From Sporocytophaga myxococcoides (GTDB lineage Bacteria; Bacteroidota; Bacteroidia; Cytophagales; Cytophagaceae), in the NCBI RefSeq assembly GCF_000775915.1, contig NZ_BBLT01000013.1, positions 83,960 through 147,959 of the forward strand: a stretch of DNA of 64,000 nucleotides, given 5' to 3'. A program made the translations under genes and the position numbers. Below, piece by piece: positions 44,685 through 53,582 of the stretch (position 1 is the stretch's first letter; every line of letters begins with the position of its first letter). The notes beneath the pieces are model-generated. The model was not told where the DNA came from. It ran no database searches and was given only the letters and a program-made list of their open reading frames with translations.

Positions 44685-45941
44685 TTAATAGTGACATTTT
44701 GAACACTCAAGACCTCCGATTTCTGCAACTTTTAATGGACCTTTCTTAGAATGAAGTTCCATCAGCTTGTCATAATAAGCATTGTCTTTTCCGTTCACCG
44801 CAGTCTCTCTGTGGCAATTGATACACCATCCCATAGTTAAAGGTGAGTGTTGTCTTACTACTTCCATTGTGTCGATCTGACCGTGGCATGTTTTACATTC
44901 TATACCACCTACTTGCACGTGCTGAGCGTGGTTGAAGTAAGCAAGATCAGGAAGGTTATGTACTCTTACCCATTTAACCGGCTTATTTGAATTGTAAGCA
45001 TCAACAACCTTTGCAATTCCATCCTGACCGAATCTTGGGCCACTCTTGATATGAGTGTGGCAGTTCATACAGATATTCAAAGATGGTATGTTTGCTTGTT
45101 TTCCTTTAGTTACTCCCGTGTGGCAATAGTTACAATCGATTTTGTACTGACCTGCATGAAGTTTATGAGAGAATGGAATTGGCTGGATTGGAGCATATCC
45201 CTGATCAACACCCACATATAACATGTTATTCCAGCAAGCTCTAAGGGCTAATGCAACAAAGATGATACCTACTATAGAAAGGAATCCTTTGCTTTTTATT
45301 ACTTTAATAACATCAAATTTTTGATTTACTATTTCCTGATCTGCTTCTGTCAGTTTTTCTTCTTTATCCTTCAGGTATCTTTTCAATACTGACAGGAATA
45401 CAACTAACATTACAAGAACCAATACAAGAACGATGATGATCAGAATTAGTATGATACCTGAATATCCACCTTCGTCATTAGAAGCTTCGGTTGTAGTAGT
45501 AGTTTCTTCTCCAGCTGTCGCTTTTTTGGCAGGTCCTTTCCCTTCTTCCTCTACTACATATGCTACAATATTTTTAATCTGGTCTTCTGAAAGTTCAGGG
45601 AAAGATTTCATTTCAGCTTTACCAAATTTGTTGTAAAGCTCAACAGCATACGGATCGCCGCTTGCAATTACTTTCTGTGAATTGTGAACGAAATTGACTA
45701 TCCAGCCAATTTGTCTTCTTTTGGTTATACCTTTCAGCGCGGGCCCAACAACTACGTCATGGACGGCGTGACAAGCCTTACAATTTGCTTCAAATAACTT
45801 TGCACCTTCAGCCACCTTTTCTGGATCAGCTCCTGCTGCTGCAGGTTTCTCCTGACCATTCGATGGTAAACTGACAAAAAGTGAAAGAAAAAGTAATAAC
45901 AAAGTAATCGCCGAGCGATTGATGGTATTGGTTAAGGACAT
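44685..45941 (-). CDS. actA: Alternative Complex III subunit ActA, multiheme cytochrome c
   Basis: 418 residues from ATG 45941. A longer frame to 46022 exists, but a promoter with its TSS near 45986 makes that one impossible to translate from this transcript. After a signal peptide (ending PSNG), residues about 40-120 form a monoheme cytochrome c domain (NCKACHAVHDVVVGPALKG). A Glu/Thr linker and one helix (about 160-185) follow. The C-terminal half has five CxxCH sites: CNYCHTG, CMNCHTH, CKTCHG, CINCHR and CSKCHY. Six hemes in total. It accepts electrons from ActB and leads the 16-kb cluster. Confidence 0.93.
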   Translation of the reverse strand: MSLTNTINRSAITLLLLFLSLFVSLPSNGQEKPAAAGADPEKVAEGAKLFEANCKACHAVHDVVVGPALKGITKRRQIGWIVNFVHNSQKVIASGDPYAVELYNKFGKAEMKSFPELSEDQIKNIVAYVVEEEGKGPAKKATAGEETTTTTEASNDEGGYSGIILILIIIVLVLVLVMLVVFLSVLKRYLKDKEEKLTEADQEIVNQKFDVIKVIKSKGFLSIVGIIFVALALRACWNNMLYVGVDQGYAPIQPIPFSHKLHAGQYKIDCNYCHTGVTKGKQANIPSLNICMNCHTHIKSGPRFGQDGIAKVVDAYNSNKPVKWVRVHNLPDLAYFNHAQHVQVGGIECKTCHGQIDTMEVVRQHSPLTMGWCINCHRETAVNGKDNAYYDKLMELHSKKGPLKVAEIGGLECSKCHY

Positions 45942-45992
45942 GTTAAAATTAGTTTTATCCGTTAATTTGGGCATACTCTTTATAAAGTCGCA

Positions 45993-46023
45993 CAAATCTA
46001 GTATGGGAATTGAATTTATCAAA
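45993..46023 (-). promoter_or_regulatory. Bacteroidetes-type promoter for the act-cta operon
   Basis: On the minus strand: -33 element TTTG (46023-46020), then a 19-nt spacer, then -7 element TAGATTTG (46000-45993). This exactly matches the known Bacteroidetes consensus TTTG-N19-TAnnTTTG. Transcription should start near 45986, about 45 nt before the actA ATG at 45941. Confidence 0.8.
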
Positions 46024-46460
46024 AATGTTTTCAGAGCAATTTTAATGAAAATATAACCTTAGGGAACCTTCCGATAAATTACACCTGAATATCAAATGAT
46101 TATATTTTAAAAACTCAAAAAATGGCCATAATTTAGAATGATTTTAAATAACATTTTTCCACAAAAAATACTAAACTTTGTGGACAACTCCTTTTAAAAG
46201 TTTATAAATCAAATAATTAACCCAAAACAACAATTTTTAATGACTAAACCTCATGATTTCAACCCATTATGATTTTCAACTTCAGAAAATAACATCTTCA
46301 AAAACTTACCTATTTCTTACATGATTCAAAAAAAATGTGTATAAGTTTTTTTACCTCAAAATGTAAAATGTGACCTACATCATCATTTTGTTTTTTTGAA
46401 AAGTTAACTTTGAACAGAATTAAAAAACTTGGGGTTTTTATAGGAGAATTTTTATTTTAA
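46023..46460. other. AT-rich divergent promoter region, actA and murB
   Basis: No gene in these 438 bp. It contains the -33 box of the actA promoter at its left edge and a TAACTTTG -7-like word (46405-46412) before murB. Long A and T tracts, for example at 46196-46245 and 46320-46345, suggest bent DNA or upstream regulatory sites, but I see no clear operator. Confidence 0.55.
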
Positions 46461-47477
46461 ATGGAAATAAAATCAGACTTTAATTTAAAGAAATACAACA
46501 CTTTTGGGATAGATGTCATAACAAAAGGTTATACTCAATTCAAAAATGAGAGTGAGTTATTAGAAATTTTGGAAAATGAAGAATATAAAACGCTACCCAA
46601 ATTAGTACTTGGCGGAGGAAGCAATATTCTTTTTACAAAAGATTTTGACGGACTGGTATTGCATAACCTGATAAAGGGTATCGAAATAATTGGACAAAAT
46701 GACACTTCTGTTTATATTAAGGCAGGAGCTGGAGAGCTTTGGCATGATCTTGTATTATTTACAGTAGCACGAGGTTTTGGAGGATTGGAAAACTTATCGC
46801 TGATTCCTGGCAGTGTCGGTGCTGCTCCTATCCAGAATATAGGGGCATATGGAGTAGAACTTAAAGACTGCATGGAAAGTCTGGAAGCTATCCATATAAC
46901 AACCGGAGATAAAGCAATCTTTACCAATCAGGATTGTTTATTTGGTTACAGAGACAGCATCTTTAAGCAACATTTTAAAGGGAAATTTATCATCACCAAT
47001 GTGATTTTTAAACTGGAAAAAAATCCCCACCTGAATATTTCTTATGGAGCTATTACAGATACATTAAAAGAAATGAATGTATTTAAGCCCACTGTTAAAG
47101 ATGTTAGTGATGCAGTTATCCATATAAGAAAATCAAAACTTCCAGATCCAGGAATAATTGGAAATGCAGGAAGTTTTTTTAAAAATCCTGAAATTCCTGA
47201 AAAGCAATTTGAAAATCTCAAGCTTCAATATCCCAACATACCTTTTTTTCCATGCGAACCTGGAAAAGTAAAAGTTCCGGCAGGTTGGCTGAATGAGCAA
47301 TGTGGCTGGAAAGGAAAAGTTATTGGAAATGCAGGCGTTCATAAAAATCAAGCACTGGTTCTTATAAATTGCGGAAATGCTAGTGGAGAGGAAATCAAAA
47401 ATCTTTCGTTAGAAATTAAAAAATCAGTATCCGAAAAATTTGGCATTGAATTGGAAACTGAGGTTAATATTTTATAA
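46461..47477 (+). CDS. murB: UDP-N-acetylenolpyruvoylglucosamine reductase
   Basis: 338 residues, type I MurB. It reduces UDP-GlcNAc-enolpyruvate to UDP-MurNAc with NADPH in peptidoglycan synthesis. FAD binding is marked by LPKLVLGGGSNILF and ENLSLIPGSVGAAPIQNIGAYG (read in two runs). The catalytic residues are in GYRDSIFK (Arg), GNAGSFFKNPEI (Ser) and the C-terminal ETEVNIL (Glu). The start at ATG 46461 lies after TAACTTTG at 46405. Its stop codon lies inside a palindrome shared with the convergent deaminase gene. Confidence 0.97.
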   Translation: MEIKSDFNLKKYNTFGIDVITKGYTQFKNESELLEILENEEYKTLPKLVLGGGSNILFTKDFDGLVLHNLIKGIEIIGQNDTSVYIKAGAGELWHDLVLFTVARGFGGLENLSLIPGSVGAAPIQNIGAYGVELKDCMESLEAIHITTGDKAIFTNQDCLFGYRDSIFKQHFKGKFIITNVIFKLEKNPHLNISYGAITDTLKEMNVFKPTVKDVSDAVIHIRKSKLPDPGIIGNAGSFFKNPEIPEKQFENLKLQYPNIPFFPCEPGKVKVPAGWLNEQCGWKGKVIGNAGVHKNQALVLINCGNASGEEIKNLSLEIKKSVSEKFGIELETEVNIL

Positions 47478-47487
47478 TATTAACCTC
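47460..47487. terminator. Perfect 12-bp palindrome holding both stop codons
   Basis: GAGGTTAATATT (47460-47471) and AATATTAACCTC (47476-47487) are exact reverse complements around a TTAT loop. The murB TAA (47475-47477) and the deaminase TAA (47480-47482 on minus) both lie inside. No T run follows on either strand, so it may work as a bidirectional or antisense-collision hairpin. Confidence 0.6.
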
Positions 47488-47974
47488 GGCTGACATCGTC
47501 AGGAGTGAAATGAGGCAACTCTCCTTTATATTTTTCGACCTCTACACCAAACTTCCTTAAAAAGTCTACGCCTTCATCACTCGCTATACCTTTATATTCA
47601 GCATATGAATGAAGGAAAATGACTTTGGAAATTCCAAGACTGAAGATAACTCTGGCACATGCAATACAAGGGGATAATGTTACATAAATTGTTGATCCTT
47701 TAATTTTTGCGCCATTTTCTATCGCATAAATAATTGCATTTTGCTCTGCATGCAAAGCTAGAGAACAGCTCCCTTTAGAATCCCGGGGACAACCTTCTAC
47801 CGGCCATTCTTCATCACAATTATGTGTGCCGGCAGGCGGACCATTATAACCAATGGATATAATTCTTGTATCTTTGGTCAGCACCGCTCCTACTTGCCGT
47901 TTTACACAGTGAGATCTTTTGGAAAGATTTACAGCCAATTCCATGTAAATATCATCAAAAGCAGGTTTTTCCAT
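47480..47974 (-). CDS. dCMP/cytidine deaminase family protein
   Basis: 164 residues of the zinc-dependent deaminase family that includes dCMP deaminase and ComEB. The zinc and proton-shuttle motifs are HAEQNAIIYA (His and Glu) and SPCIACARVIF (two Cys). The N-terminal KRSHCVKRQVGAVLTKDTRI and GYNGPPAG are typical of the dCMP branch, so dCMP to dUMP is the best guess. It would supply dTTP synthesis. Convergent with murB. Confidence 0.9.
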   Translation of the reverse strand: MEKPAFDDIYMELAVNLSKRSHCVKRQVGAVLTKDTRIISIGYNGPPAGTHNCDEEWPVEGCPRDSKGSCSLALHAEQNAIIYAIENGAKIKGSTIYVTLSPCIACARVIFSLGISKVIFLHSYAEYKGIASDEGVDFLRKFGVEVEKYKGELPHFTPDDVSRG

Positions 47975-48167
47975 CAGAGTATTTTAAACAGGGATTAAAT
48001 ATTAAAAAAATCTTTCAATATAAATCAAAAGATTGAAATTTATAGAAAGACAATTGATTCAGTAATAAACAGGATTTTTCAATAGCTAACGATTAATTAG
48101 GCTTTACCACAAAATTAATTAATTACCATTGAACTTTTACAGACCAGCCTTCATTATTTGATAAAAC

Positions 48168-48198
48168 TTTCCATACTCCTCTTATTTGGTTAACTTTG
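48168..48198 (+). promoter_or_regulatory. Probable promoter of the ABC-F gene
   Basis: TTTC (48168-48171), a 19-nt spacer and TAACTTTG (48191-48198) match the Bacteroidetes form TTTG-N19-TAnnTTTG with one -33 mismatch. The ATG follows at 48223. Confidence 0.55.
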
Positions 48199-48222
48199 CC
48201 TTTTATTTCATTATTATAAATT

Positions 48223-50151
48223 ATGCTCTCAATAAACAATCTGTCTTTCTATATAGGTAGTCGACCACTTTATGAAGATGTTTCTCTACACATAAAGCCT
48301 AAAGACAGAATTGGACTCATAGGCGCCAATGGAACGGGAAAATCTACATTGCTTCGTCTTATTACCGGGGAGTACAAGCCTGACAAAGGGGATATTTCCA
48401 GGAGTGGAGAATGTACTATTGGTTTTCTTAACCAGGATCTTCTATCTTATGATTCCCAGGAGAGTATACTTCACGTAGCCATGCAGGCATTTGAAGAAGC
48501 TATGGCCCTTCAAAAGAAAATTGATGAAGTATTGAAAGAAATGGAGGTCGATTACAAGGATTCCCTAGTTGACAAACTAACTAAACTTCAGGAAAGATTT
48601 GAAGCTTTGGATGGCTATTCAATTCAATCCAAGGCTGAAGAAATACTAGAGGGACTTGGTTTTTCTACTAAAGATCTTGAAAAGCCTTTAAAAACATTTT
48701 CAGGAGGCTGGAGAATGCGTGTTATGTTAGCTAAACTACTTTTGGCAAAACCTTCTCTCCTTCTTCTTGATGAGCCTACCAACCACCTTGATCTTCCATC
48801 TATTCAATGGATAGAGAAATATCTTGAAAATTATGAAGGTGCTATTATTGTGGTGTCTCACGACAGATACTTCCTTGACAATACAGTAAAAACGGTGGTG
48901 GAAGTAGCCCAGCAAAACCTTCATATTTATGCCGGCAATTATCAATTTTACCTTGAAGAAAAAGCTCTAAGGGCCGAGATTCAGAAAGGTGCATTTGAAA
49001 ATCAACAATCCAAAATCCGCCAGACGGAGCGCTTTATAGACCGATTCAAAGCGAAAGCATCCAAAGCTCGTCAAGTGCAGTCTCGTGTTAAATCTCTGGA
49101 ACGAATGGATTTAATTGAGGATGTTGTGGAGGAAAATGCGAGAGTAAATTTCCGATTTAAATTCAGCAAAAATCCAGGAAGAACAATTCTTTCTTTAAAA
49201 AATATTTCAAAGTCTTATGGAGACCTTAATATATTGAAGAACACACATGCTATTATTGAAAGAGGGGATAAAATAGCATTAATAGGCGCAAATGGAAAAG
49301 GGAAATCCACACTTTTAAGAATCATCGCAGGTACTGAAAATATAGAAGGAGAAAGAACAGAAGGACACAACGTCCTTCAGGGATTTTTTGCGCAGCACCA
49401 GCTTGAGGCTCTAAACGTTAATAACTCTATGCTGGATGAGCTTAAAGAAGCTGGCAGTGACAAATCAGAGTTAGAGCTCCGTACGATACTCGGATGTTTT
49501 CTTTTTTCCAATGATGATGTTTTCAAAAAAATCAAAGTCTTATCAGGAGGGGAAAAATCAAGAGTAGCACTTGCCAAAACTCTTATTTCAGAAGCAAATT
49601 TTCTTTTGCTGGATGAGCCAACCAACCATCTGGATATTGTCTCTGTAAATATTCTGATACAGGCGCTTCAACAATATGAAGGCACCTATATTGTCATTTC
49701 ACACGACCGACATTTTGTTTCACAGGTAGCAAATAAAATCTGGTTTATTGAAGATAATGAAATAAAAGAGTATCCTGGTACATACGAAGAATACTGTTAC
49801 TGGCAAGAACAAAGAGTTAAGAATTCGGTAACTGCGCCTGTAAGTTCTTCCGTTCCAAAAAAGTCAGAAGAAAAGCTTATAAAAAATATTACTGAACCAG
49901 GAAAGGAAATACAAAAAGAACTAAAGAGTTTGCAAAATCAGCTGGAAAAAACGGAAACAAGGATTACAGAACTGGAAAATAAAAAAGCAAAAGTAGAAGA
50001 AGAACTGGCTAAGCCGGACGTTTATAGTAATGTTCAAAAACTTGCAGATACTAATTCTAAATATGAATTGCTTCGTCAGCAACTCGAACAAGAACAGCAG
50101 AAATGGGATGAATATGCAGAAAAAATACAAGAGCTTGAAGACCAAAAATAG
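48223..50151 (+). CDS. ABC-F family ATPase
   Basis: 642 residues with two ABC domains in one chain and no membrane helices. Domain 1 has GANGTGKST, FSGGWRMRV and LLLLDEPTNHLD; domain 2 has GANGKGKST, LSGGEKSRV and LLLDEPTNHLD. The linker between domains (KASKARQVQSRVKSLERMD) is the P-site tRNA interaction motif region. The C-terminus (about 560-642) is a coiled coil. ABC-F proteins act on the ribosome. It resembles the Uup/YdiF group; a resistance role is not indicated. The DUF5103 gene begins 2 nt after its stop codon. Confidence 0.94.
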   Translation: MLSINNLSFYIGSRPLYEDVSLHIKPKDRIGLIGANGTGKSTLLRLITGEYKPDKGDISRSGECTIGFLNQDLLSYDSQESILHVAMQAFEEAMALQKKIDEVLKEMEVDYKDSLVDKLTKLQERFEALDGYSIQSKAEEILEGLGFSTKDLEKPLKTFSGGWRMRVMLAKLLLAKPSLLLLDEPTNHLDLPSIQWIEKYLENYEGAIIVVSHDRYFLDNTVKTVVEVAQQNLHIYAGNYQFYLEEKALRAEIQKGAFENQQSKIRQTERFIDRFKAKASKARQVQSRVKSLERMDLIEDVVEENARVNFRFKFSKNPGRTILSLKNISKSYGDLNILKNTHAIIERGDKIALIGANGKGKSTLLRIIAGTENIEGERTEGHNVLQGFFAQHQLEALNVNNSMLDELKEAGSDKSELELRTILGCFLFSNDDVFKKIKVLSGGEKSRVALAKTLISEANFLLLDEPTNHLDIVSVNILIQALQQYEGTYIVISHDRHFVSQVANKIWFIEDNEIKEYPGTYEEYCYWQEQRVKNSVTAPVSSSVPKKSEEKLIKNITEPGKEIQKELKSLQNQLEKTETRITELENKKAKVEEELAKPDVYSNVQKLADTNSKYELLRQQLEQEQQKWDEYAEKIQELEDQK

Positions 50152-50152
50152 T

Positions 50153-51466
50153 ATGATCAGAACTGAATTTTTAAGGAGACTTTTTAGTCTCCTATTTATT
50201 TCCAGCATTATTCAATTTGCCTTTAATAATAATTTACAATCTCAGGATAAGACTTTAATTACCCAGGATTTTGTATATGAAGAAGCGTTTAAAACAGTGT
50301 TGCTATATCCTGCTAATTCAGGAAACAATGATGAGTTAAATACTCCCATTGTCCCTTTAATTCAAAGTGTGCCACTGGTTCTGGAATTTGATGAATTAGG
50401 AGAAGGAGCATCTAGCTTATATCTTAAAATCATCCATTGCAATGCAGACTGGACTATTTCTAGCCTTAGCACAGTTCAATACCTTGACGGATATAACGAA
50501 TATTTTATAGAGGATCGAAAGTCCTCAATAGGAACCCGAATTCCGTACACACATTACAAAACAACCTTACCTAAGGTAAGAGTAACAGGAAATTATCTTG
50601 CTGTTATATACAGAAGTGGAGATGAATCTGATATTATTTTAACCAAAAGATTTATTGTTTTTGATAGCAAGGTAGCTATTGCAGTAGAGCAAAAGCCTTC
50701 TACCGGGGTCAGCCAGCGCTTCACTCATCAACAATTGGATTTTAATATTTTGTATCCCAATATGGAAATTATAAATCCCAGAGGATCTATAAAGGTTGTG
50801 ATTCGACAGAACAACAGGTGGGATAAGATTATTGACAATCTGCAGCCTTTGTATGTACAGGAAGATCTCCGTAAACTGGAATATAACTATTTTAATCTTG
50901 AGAACAATTTTCCGGGAGGTAATGAATTCAGGACCTTTAGTACCAGGAGTGTTAAGTTTAATGATATTAATGTTGATAAAATATTTATTCAACCGGATTT
51001 TGCAGAAGCGTTTTTAAAGAGAGATTTGAGTACCAATAATCAAGCCTATGCTCTCTATCCAGATATTGATGGCCGATTTGTTGTAGAGTTATATGAAACT
51101 AAGACAAAAGAGATTGAGCCAGATTATGTATTTACCAATTTTTCTCTTGACACTAAAGGACCTGTGCCTGGAAAGGTATTTGTAATTGGATCATTCAACA
51201 ATTATGAATTAGGGCCAGGATCGGAATTGTTATTCAATAGTGAAACAAATACATATCAATTGAAAACCTTATTAAAACAAGGTTACTATAATTACAGATA
51301 TGCTTTCGTACCGAAAGGAAGCAGAGTCAGTGATGAAGTATTTTTTGAAGGTTCTCACTTTGCAACCCAGAATTTATACGATTTTATTGTTTATTACAGA
51401 CCTCCGGGAGCGAGATCAGATATTGTGGTAGGCTACAAGTCAATAAATATAAACGGAAGAAACTAA
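50153..51466 (+). CDS. DUF5103 exported protein
   Basis: 437 residues from ATG 50153, 2 nt after the ABC-F stop; an upstream in-frame ATG at 50030 would lie inside the previous gene. It has a signal peptide (cut near LQSQD) and the DUF5103 core (residues about 30-320; LEFDELGEGASSLYLKIIHCNADW). At the end (about 330-400) is a CBM48/AMPK-like or starch-binding-like E-set domain: GKVFVIGSFNNYELGPGS followed by KQGYYNYRYAF. This is a conserved Bacteroidota family of unknown role, probably periplasmic or surface. Carbohydrate binding is possible but not proven. Confidence 0.82.
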   Translation: MIRTEFLRRLFSLLFISSIIQFAFNNNLQSQDKTLITQDFVYEEAFKTVLLYPANSGNNDELNTPIVPLIQSVPLVLEFDELGEGASSLYLKIIHCNADWTISSLSTVQYLDGYNEYFIEDRKSSIGTRIPYTHYKTTLPKVRVTGNYLAVIYRSGDESDIILTKRFIVFDSKVAIAVEQKPSTGVSQRFTHQQLDFNILYPNMEIINPRGSIKVVIRQNNRWDKIIDNLQPLYVQEDLRKLEYNYFNLENNFPGGNEFRTFSTRSVKFNDINVDKIFIQPDFAEAFLKRDLSTNNQAYALYPDIDGRFVVELYETKTKEIEPDYVFTNFSLDTKGPVPGKVFVIGSFNNYELGPGSELLFNSETNTYQLKTLLKQGYYNYRYAFVPKGSRVSDEVFFEGSHFATQNLYDFIVYYRPPGARSDIVVGYKSININGRN

Positions 51467-51478
51467 ATTCTTCCGTTT
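51451..51478. terminator. Perfect 11-bp hairpin at the DUF5103 stop codon
   Basis: AAACGGAAGAA and TTCTTCCGTTT flank ACTAAA, with the DUF5103 stop TAA (51464-51466) in the loop. It probably terminates both this gene and the convergent Cas6 gene (stop at 51487). Confidence 0.65.
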
Positions 51479-51486
51479 ACATATTC

Positions 51487-52284
51487 CTAATCATTGTTAA
51501 CAATAAATGGAGTAGTTCTTTGGTTTGGATCTGCATTTGCAATATCCAACATTCCAAAGCCCTTAAAGGCGTAAAATCCAAGACCGCAATCAAATACAAA
51601 TTGCTGAACTTTAGGATCCGCATATAATGTAAAAGGGAAAGTATATCCTCTTACCTCGTATTTTTCAGCTTTATGAAAAACAGGGAAAATTCGTGCAAAT
51701 TTCTTTTCTTCCTCTCTAATTTTAGTCAGATAGTCTTTATCCGGAACAATCTGGAATTTATAGAAAGACGCAATTTCCTCAGGGGTAAATCTTTTTGATT
51801 TTTCCATTCTGCTCATCGTACTTTCATAAAGCATATCCGAAAACATATCTGTAGAAGGACTAATGAACTTCTTAGGATCGCTTCCCTTTTCCTCTGGATT
51901 TATAATCACCAAAGGAGAAATACAGATAAACTTCACCTCGTTTCCAAGTTGAGGTTCTGCTTCTCTTTCTACCGTGAGAGGAACGAGTAATAACTTACCG
52001 ATTTCAACCTGAGGCATTTTAAATAATGCCCTGACGAAAACTTCTATATAATGTTCATTTGGACTTGAAAAGACTAGAGTTACCTTATTAGAATAGAAGT
52101 GCAAGCCTTCTTTTCCAACTTTGGTCTGTCCTTTTAAACCCGAGAAATTATATAAGTCAAAATCAGGAAACTCAATCCTGTGTCTGTCCATAACAGAATT
52201 TACTAACCCGGATAGTAAAAACTGATGGTGAAAGGGTACCGAAGCCCCTTTGTTTGTTAAGCCGAAAACTATTCTTACTCTCAA
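51487..52284 (-). CDS. cas6: Orphan Cas6-type CRISPR RNA endoribonuclease
   Basis: 265 residues from TTG 52284. The N-terminal ferredoxin-like fold begins RVRIVFGLTNKGASVPFHHQ and continues FLLSGLVNSVMDRHR; the His pair is the likely catalytic region. The C-terminal CGLGFYAFKGFGMLDI is the glycine-rich loop GxG-x5-GFG that defines the RAMP/Cas6 family. The order, length and N- and C-terminal motifs match Cas6. No CRISPR array or other cas gene is within the window, so it stands alone. Its start lies 81 bp from the ychF end on the same strand. Either it processes arrays elsewhere or has a new role. Confidence 0.88.
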   Translation of the reverse strand: MRVRIVFGLTNKGASVPFHHQFLLSGLVNSVMDRHRIEFPDFDLYNFSGLKGQTKVGKEGLHFYSNKVTLVFSSPNEHYIEVFVRALFKMPQVEIGKLLLVPLTVEREAEPQLGNEVKFICISPLVIINPEEKGSDPKKFISPSTDMFSDMLYESTMSRMEKSKRFTPEEIASFYKFQIVPDKDYLTKIREEEKKFARIFPVFHKAEKYEVRGYTFPFTLYADPKVQQFVFDCGLGFYAFKGFGMLDIANADPNQRTTPFIVNND

Positions 52285-52364
52285 ATCTTAATAATTTTAA
52301 AAAATCGTTTAATAAAAAACTTTTTATTTTACCTGGATACAACACTAAGTTAAGGAAAATTGTT

Positions 52365-53465
52365 TTAAACATTAAATCGGAAGTGCATAATATCACCATC
52401 TTCGACTACATATTCTTTTCCTTCAATTGAAATTTTACCTGCTTCTTTACATGCCAACTCCGTTTTAAACTTCTCGTAATCAGATATTTTAATTACTTCA
52501 GCTTTAATAAATCCTTTTTCAAAATCAGAATGGATAACACCGGCTGCCTGAGGAGCCTTCCATCCGCTTTTTATTGTCCAAGCCCTCACTTCTTTCACAC
52601 CAGCTGTAAAATAAGTAATCAAATTAAGTAATTTATAAGAAGCTTTAATTAGTTTATTCAAACCAGACTCATCAAGGCCATATTCCTGAAGAAACATCTG
52701 TTTTTCTTCAGCTTCCTGTAATTCAGCGATTTGAGATTCAATTGCAGCACATACGATAATTACCTGAGCATTTTCCTCCGCTACAGCATTTTTCAATGTA
52801 TCTACAAATTTATTTCCTTTAATCACCGAAGCCTCATCTACATTTGCAACATAAATAACGGGCTTAATAGTTAATAAATGTAAGTCCGCTACAGCTTCCA
52901 GTTCATCTTCACTATTCAACTGCAGACTTCTTGCATTTTTTCCACTCTCCAGAGTTTGCTTAAACTGGTTTAGAATAGCTAACTCCTTTTTAGCTTTAGC
53001 ATCACCTGCTTTGGCTATTTTTTCAACCTTAAGAATTTTTTTATCTACAGATTCAAGATCTTTAAGTTGAAGTTCCGTATCAATAATTTCCTTATCAGAA
53101 ATTGGATCCACTTTACCACCCACGTGAACTATGTTTTCATCTTCAAAACATCTAACGACATGAATTATAGCATCCACCTCTCTGATATTAGCAAGAAATT
53201 TATTTCCCAACCCCTCTCCTTTACTTGCGCCTTTTACAAGGCCTGCAATATCAACAAATTCTATTACCGTTGGCAATACCTTTTCGGGATTGACTAACTG
53301 TTCTAGCGTAATTAAACGTTCGTCAGGAACAGTAATCACCCCTACATTTGGTTCTATTGTACAAAAAGGATAATTAGCCGCTTCTGCTTTAGCATTCGAA
53401 AGTGCATTGAACAAAGTTGATTTCCCTACATTGGGTAATCCTACAATACCACACTGAAGTCCCAT
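52365..53465 (-). CDS. ychF: Ribosome-binding ATPase YchF (OLA1 family)
   Basis: 366 residues. The P-loop GLPNVGKSTLF is followed by the G3 motif DIAGLVKGASKGEGLG, and the usual NKxD is replaced by VANVDE (NVDE), which gives the ATP preference known for this family. The C-terminal TGS domain (about 280-366, LINLITYFTAGVKEVRAWTI, then the VEDGDIMHFRFNV end) is complete. It binds the ribosome and is involved in stress responses. An 81-bp gap separates its stop from the Cas6 start, so the two may be co-transcribed. Confidence 0.97.
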   Translation of the reverse strand: MGLQCGIVGLPNVGKSTLFNALSNAKAEAANYPFCTIEPNVGVITVPDERLITLEQLVNPEKVLPTVIEFVDIAGLVKGASKGEGLGNKFLANIREVDAIIHVVRCFEDENIVHVGGKVDPISDKEIIDTELQLKDLESVDKKILKVEKIAKAGDAKAKKELAILNQFKQTLESGKNARSLQLNSEDELEAVADLHLLTIKPVIYVANVDEASVIKGNKFVDTLKNAVAEENAQVIIVCAAIESQIAELQEAEEKQMFLQEYGLDESGLNKLIKASYKLLNLITYFTAGVKEVRAWTIKSGWKAPQAAGVIHSDFEKGFIKAEVIKISDYEKFKTELACKEAGKISIEGKEYVVEDGDIMHFRFNV

Positions 53466-53531
53466 CTTTAATTTTATTTTATTGCAAATATATAAACAAA
53501 ATGCATTTTTGAAGGTTTCAAAAACAAAAAA

Positions 53532-53558
53532 AGCTCCTTAATTTATAATTAAGGAGCT
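53532..53558 (-). terminator. Terminator after the DUF3276 gene
   Basis: AGCTCCTTAATT and AATTAAGGAGCT form a perfect 12-bp stem with a TAT loop. Read leftward it is followed by TTTTTTGTTTT. It separates the DUF3276 gene from ychF, so they are separate units. Confidence 0.8.
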
Positions 53559-53582
53559 AAAATATTGTTTTAGCTTTTAAAA

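Noticed and set aside
45942..46022. Extended ActA N-terminus (27 extra residues)
   Set aside because: The promoter -33 and -7 boxes lie in this stretch and the signal peptide starts at the internal ATG 45941.
52172..52399. Minus-strand 75-codon frame between ychF and cas6
   Set aside because: It overlaps both genes in another frame and lacks a start context or known motif.
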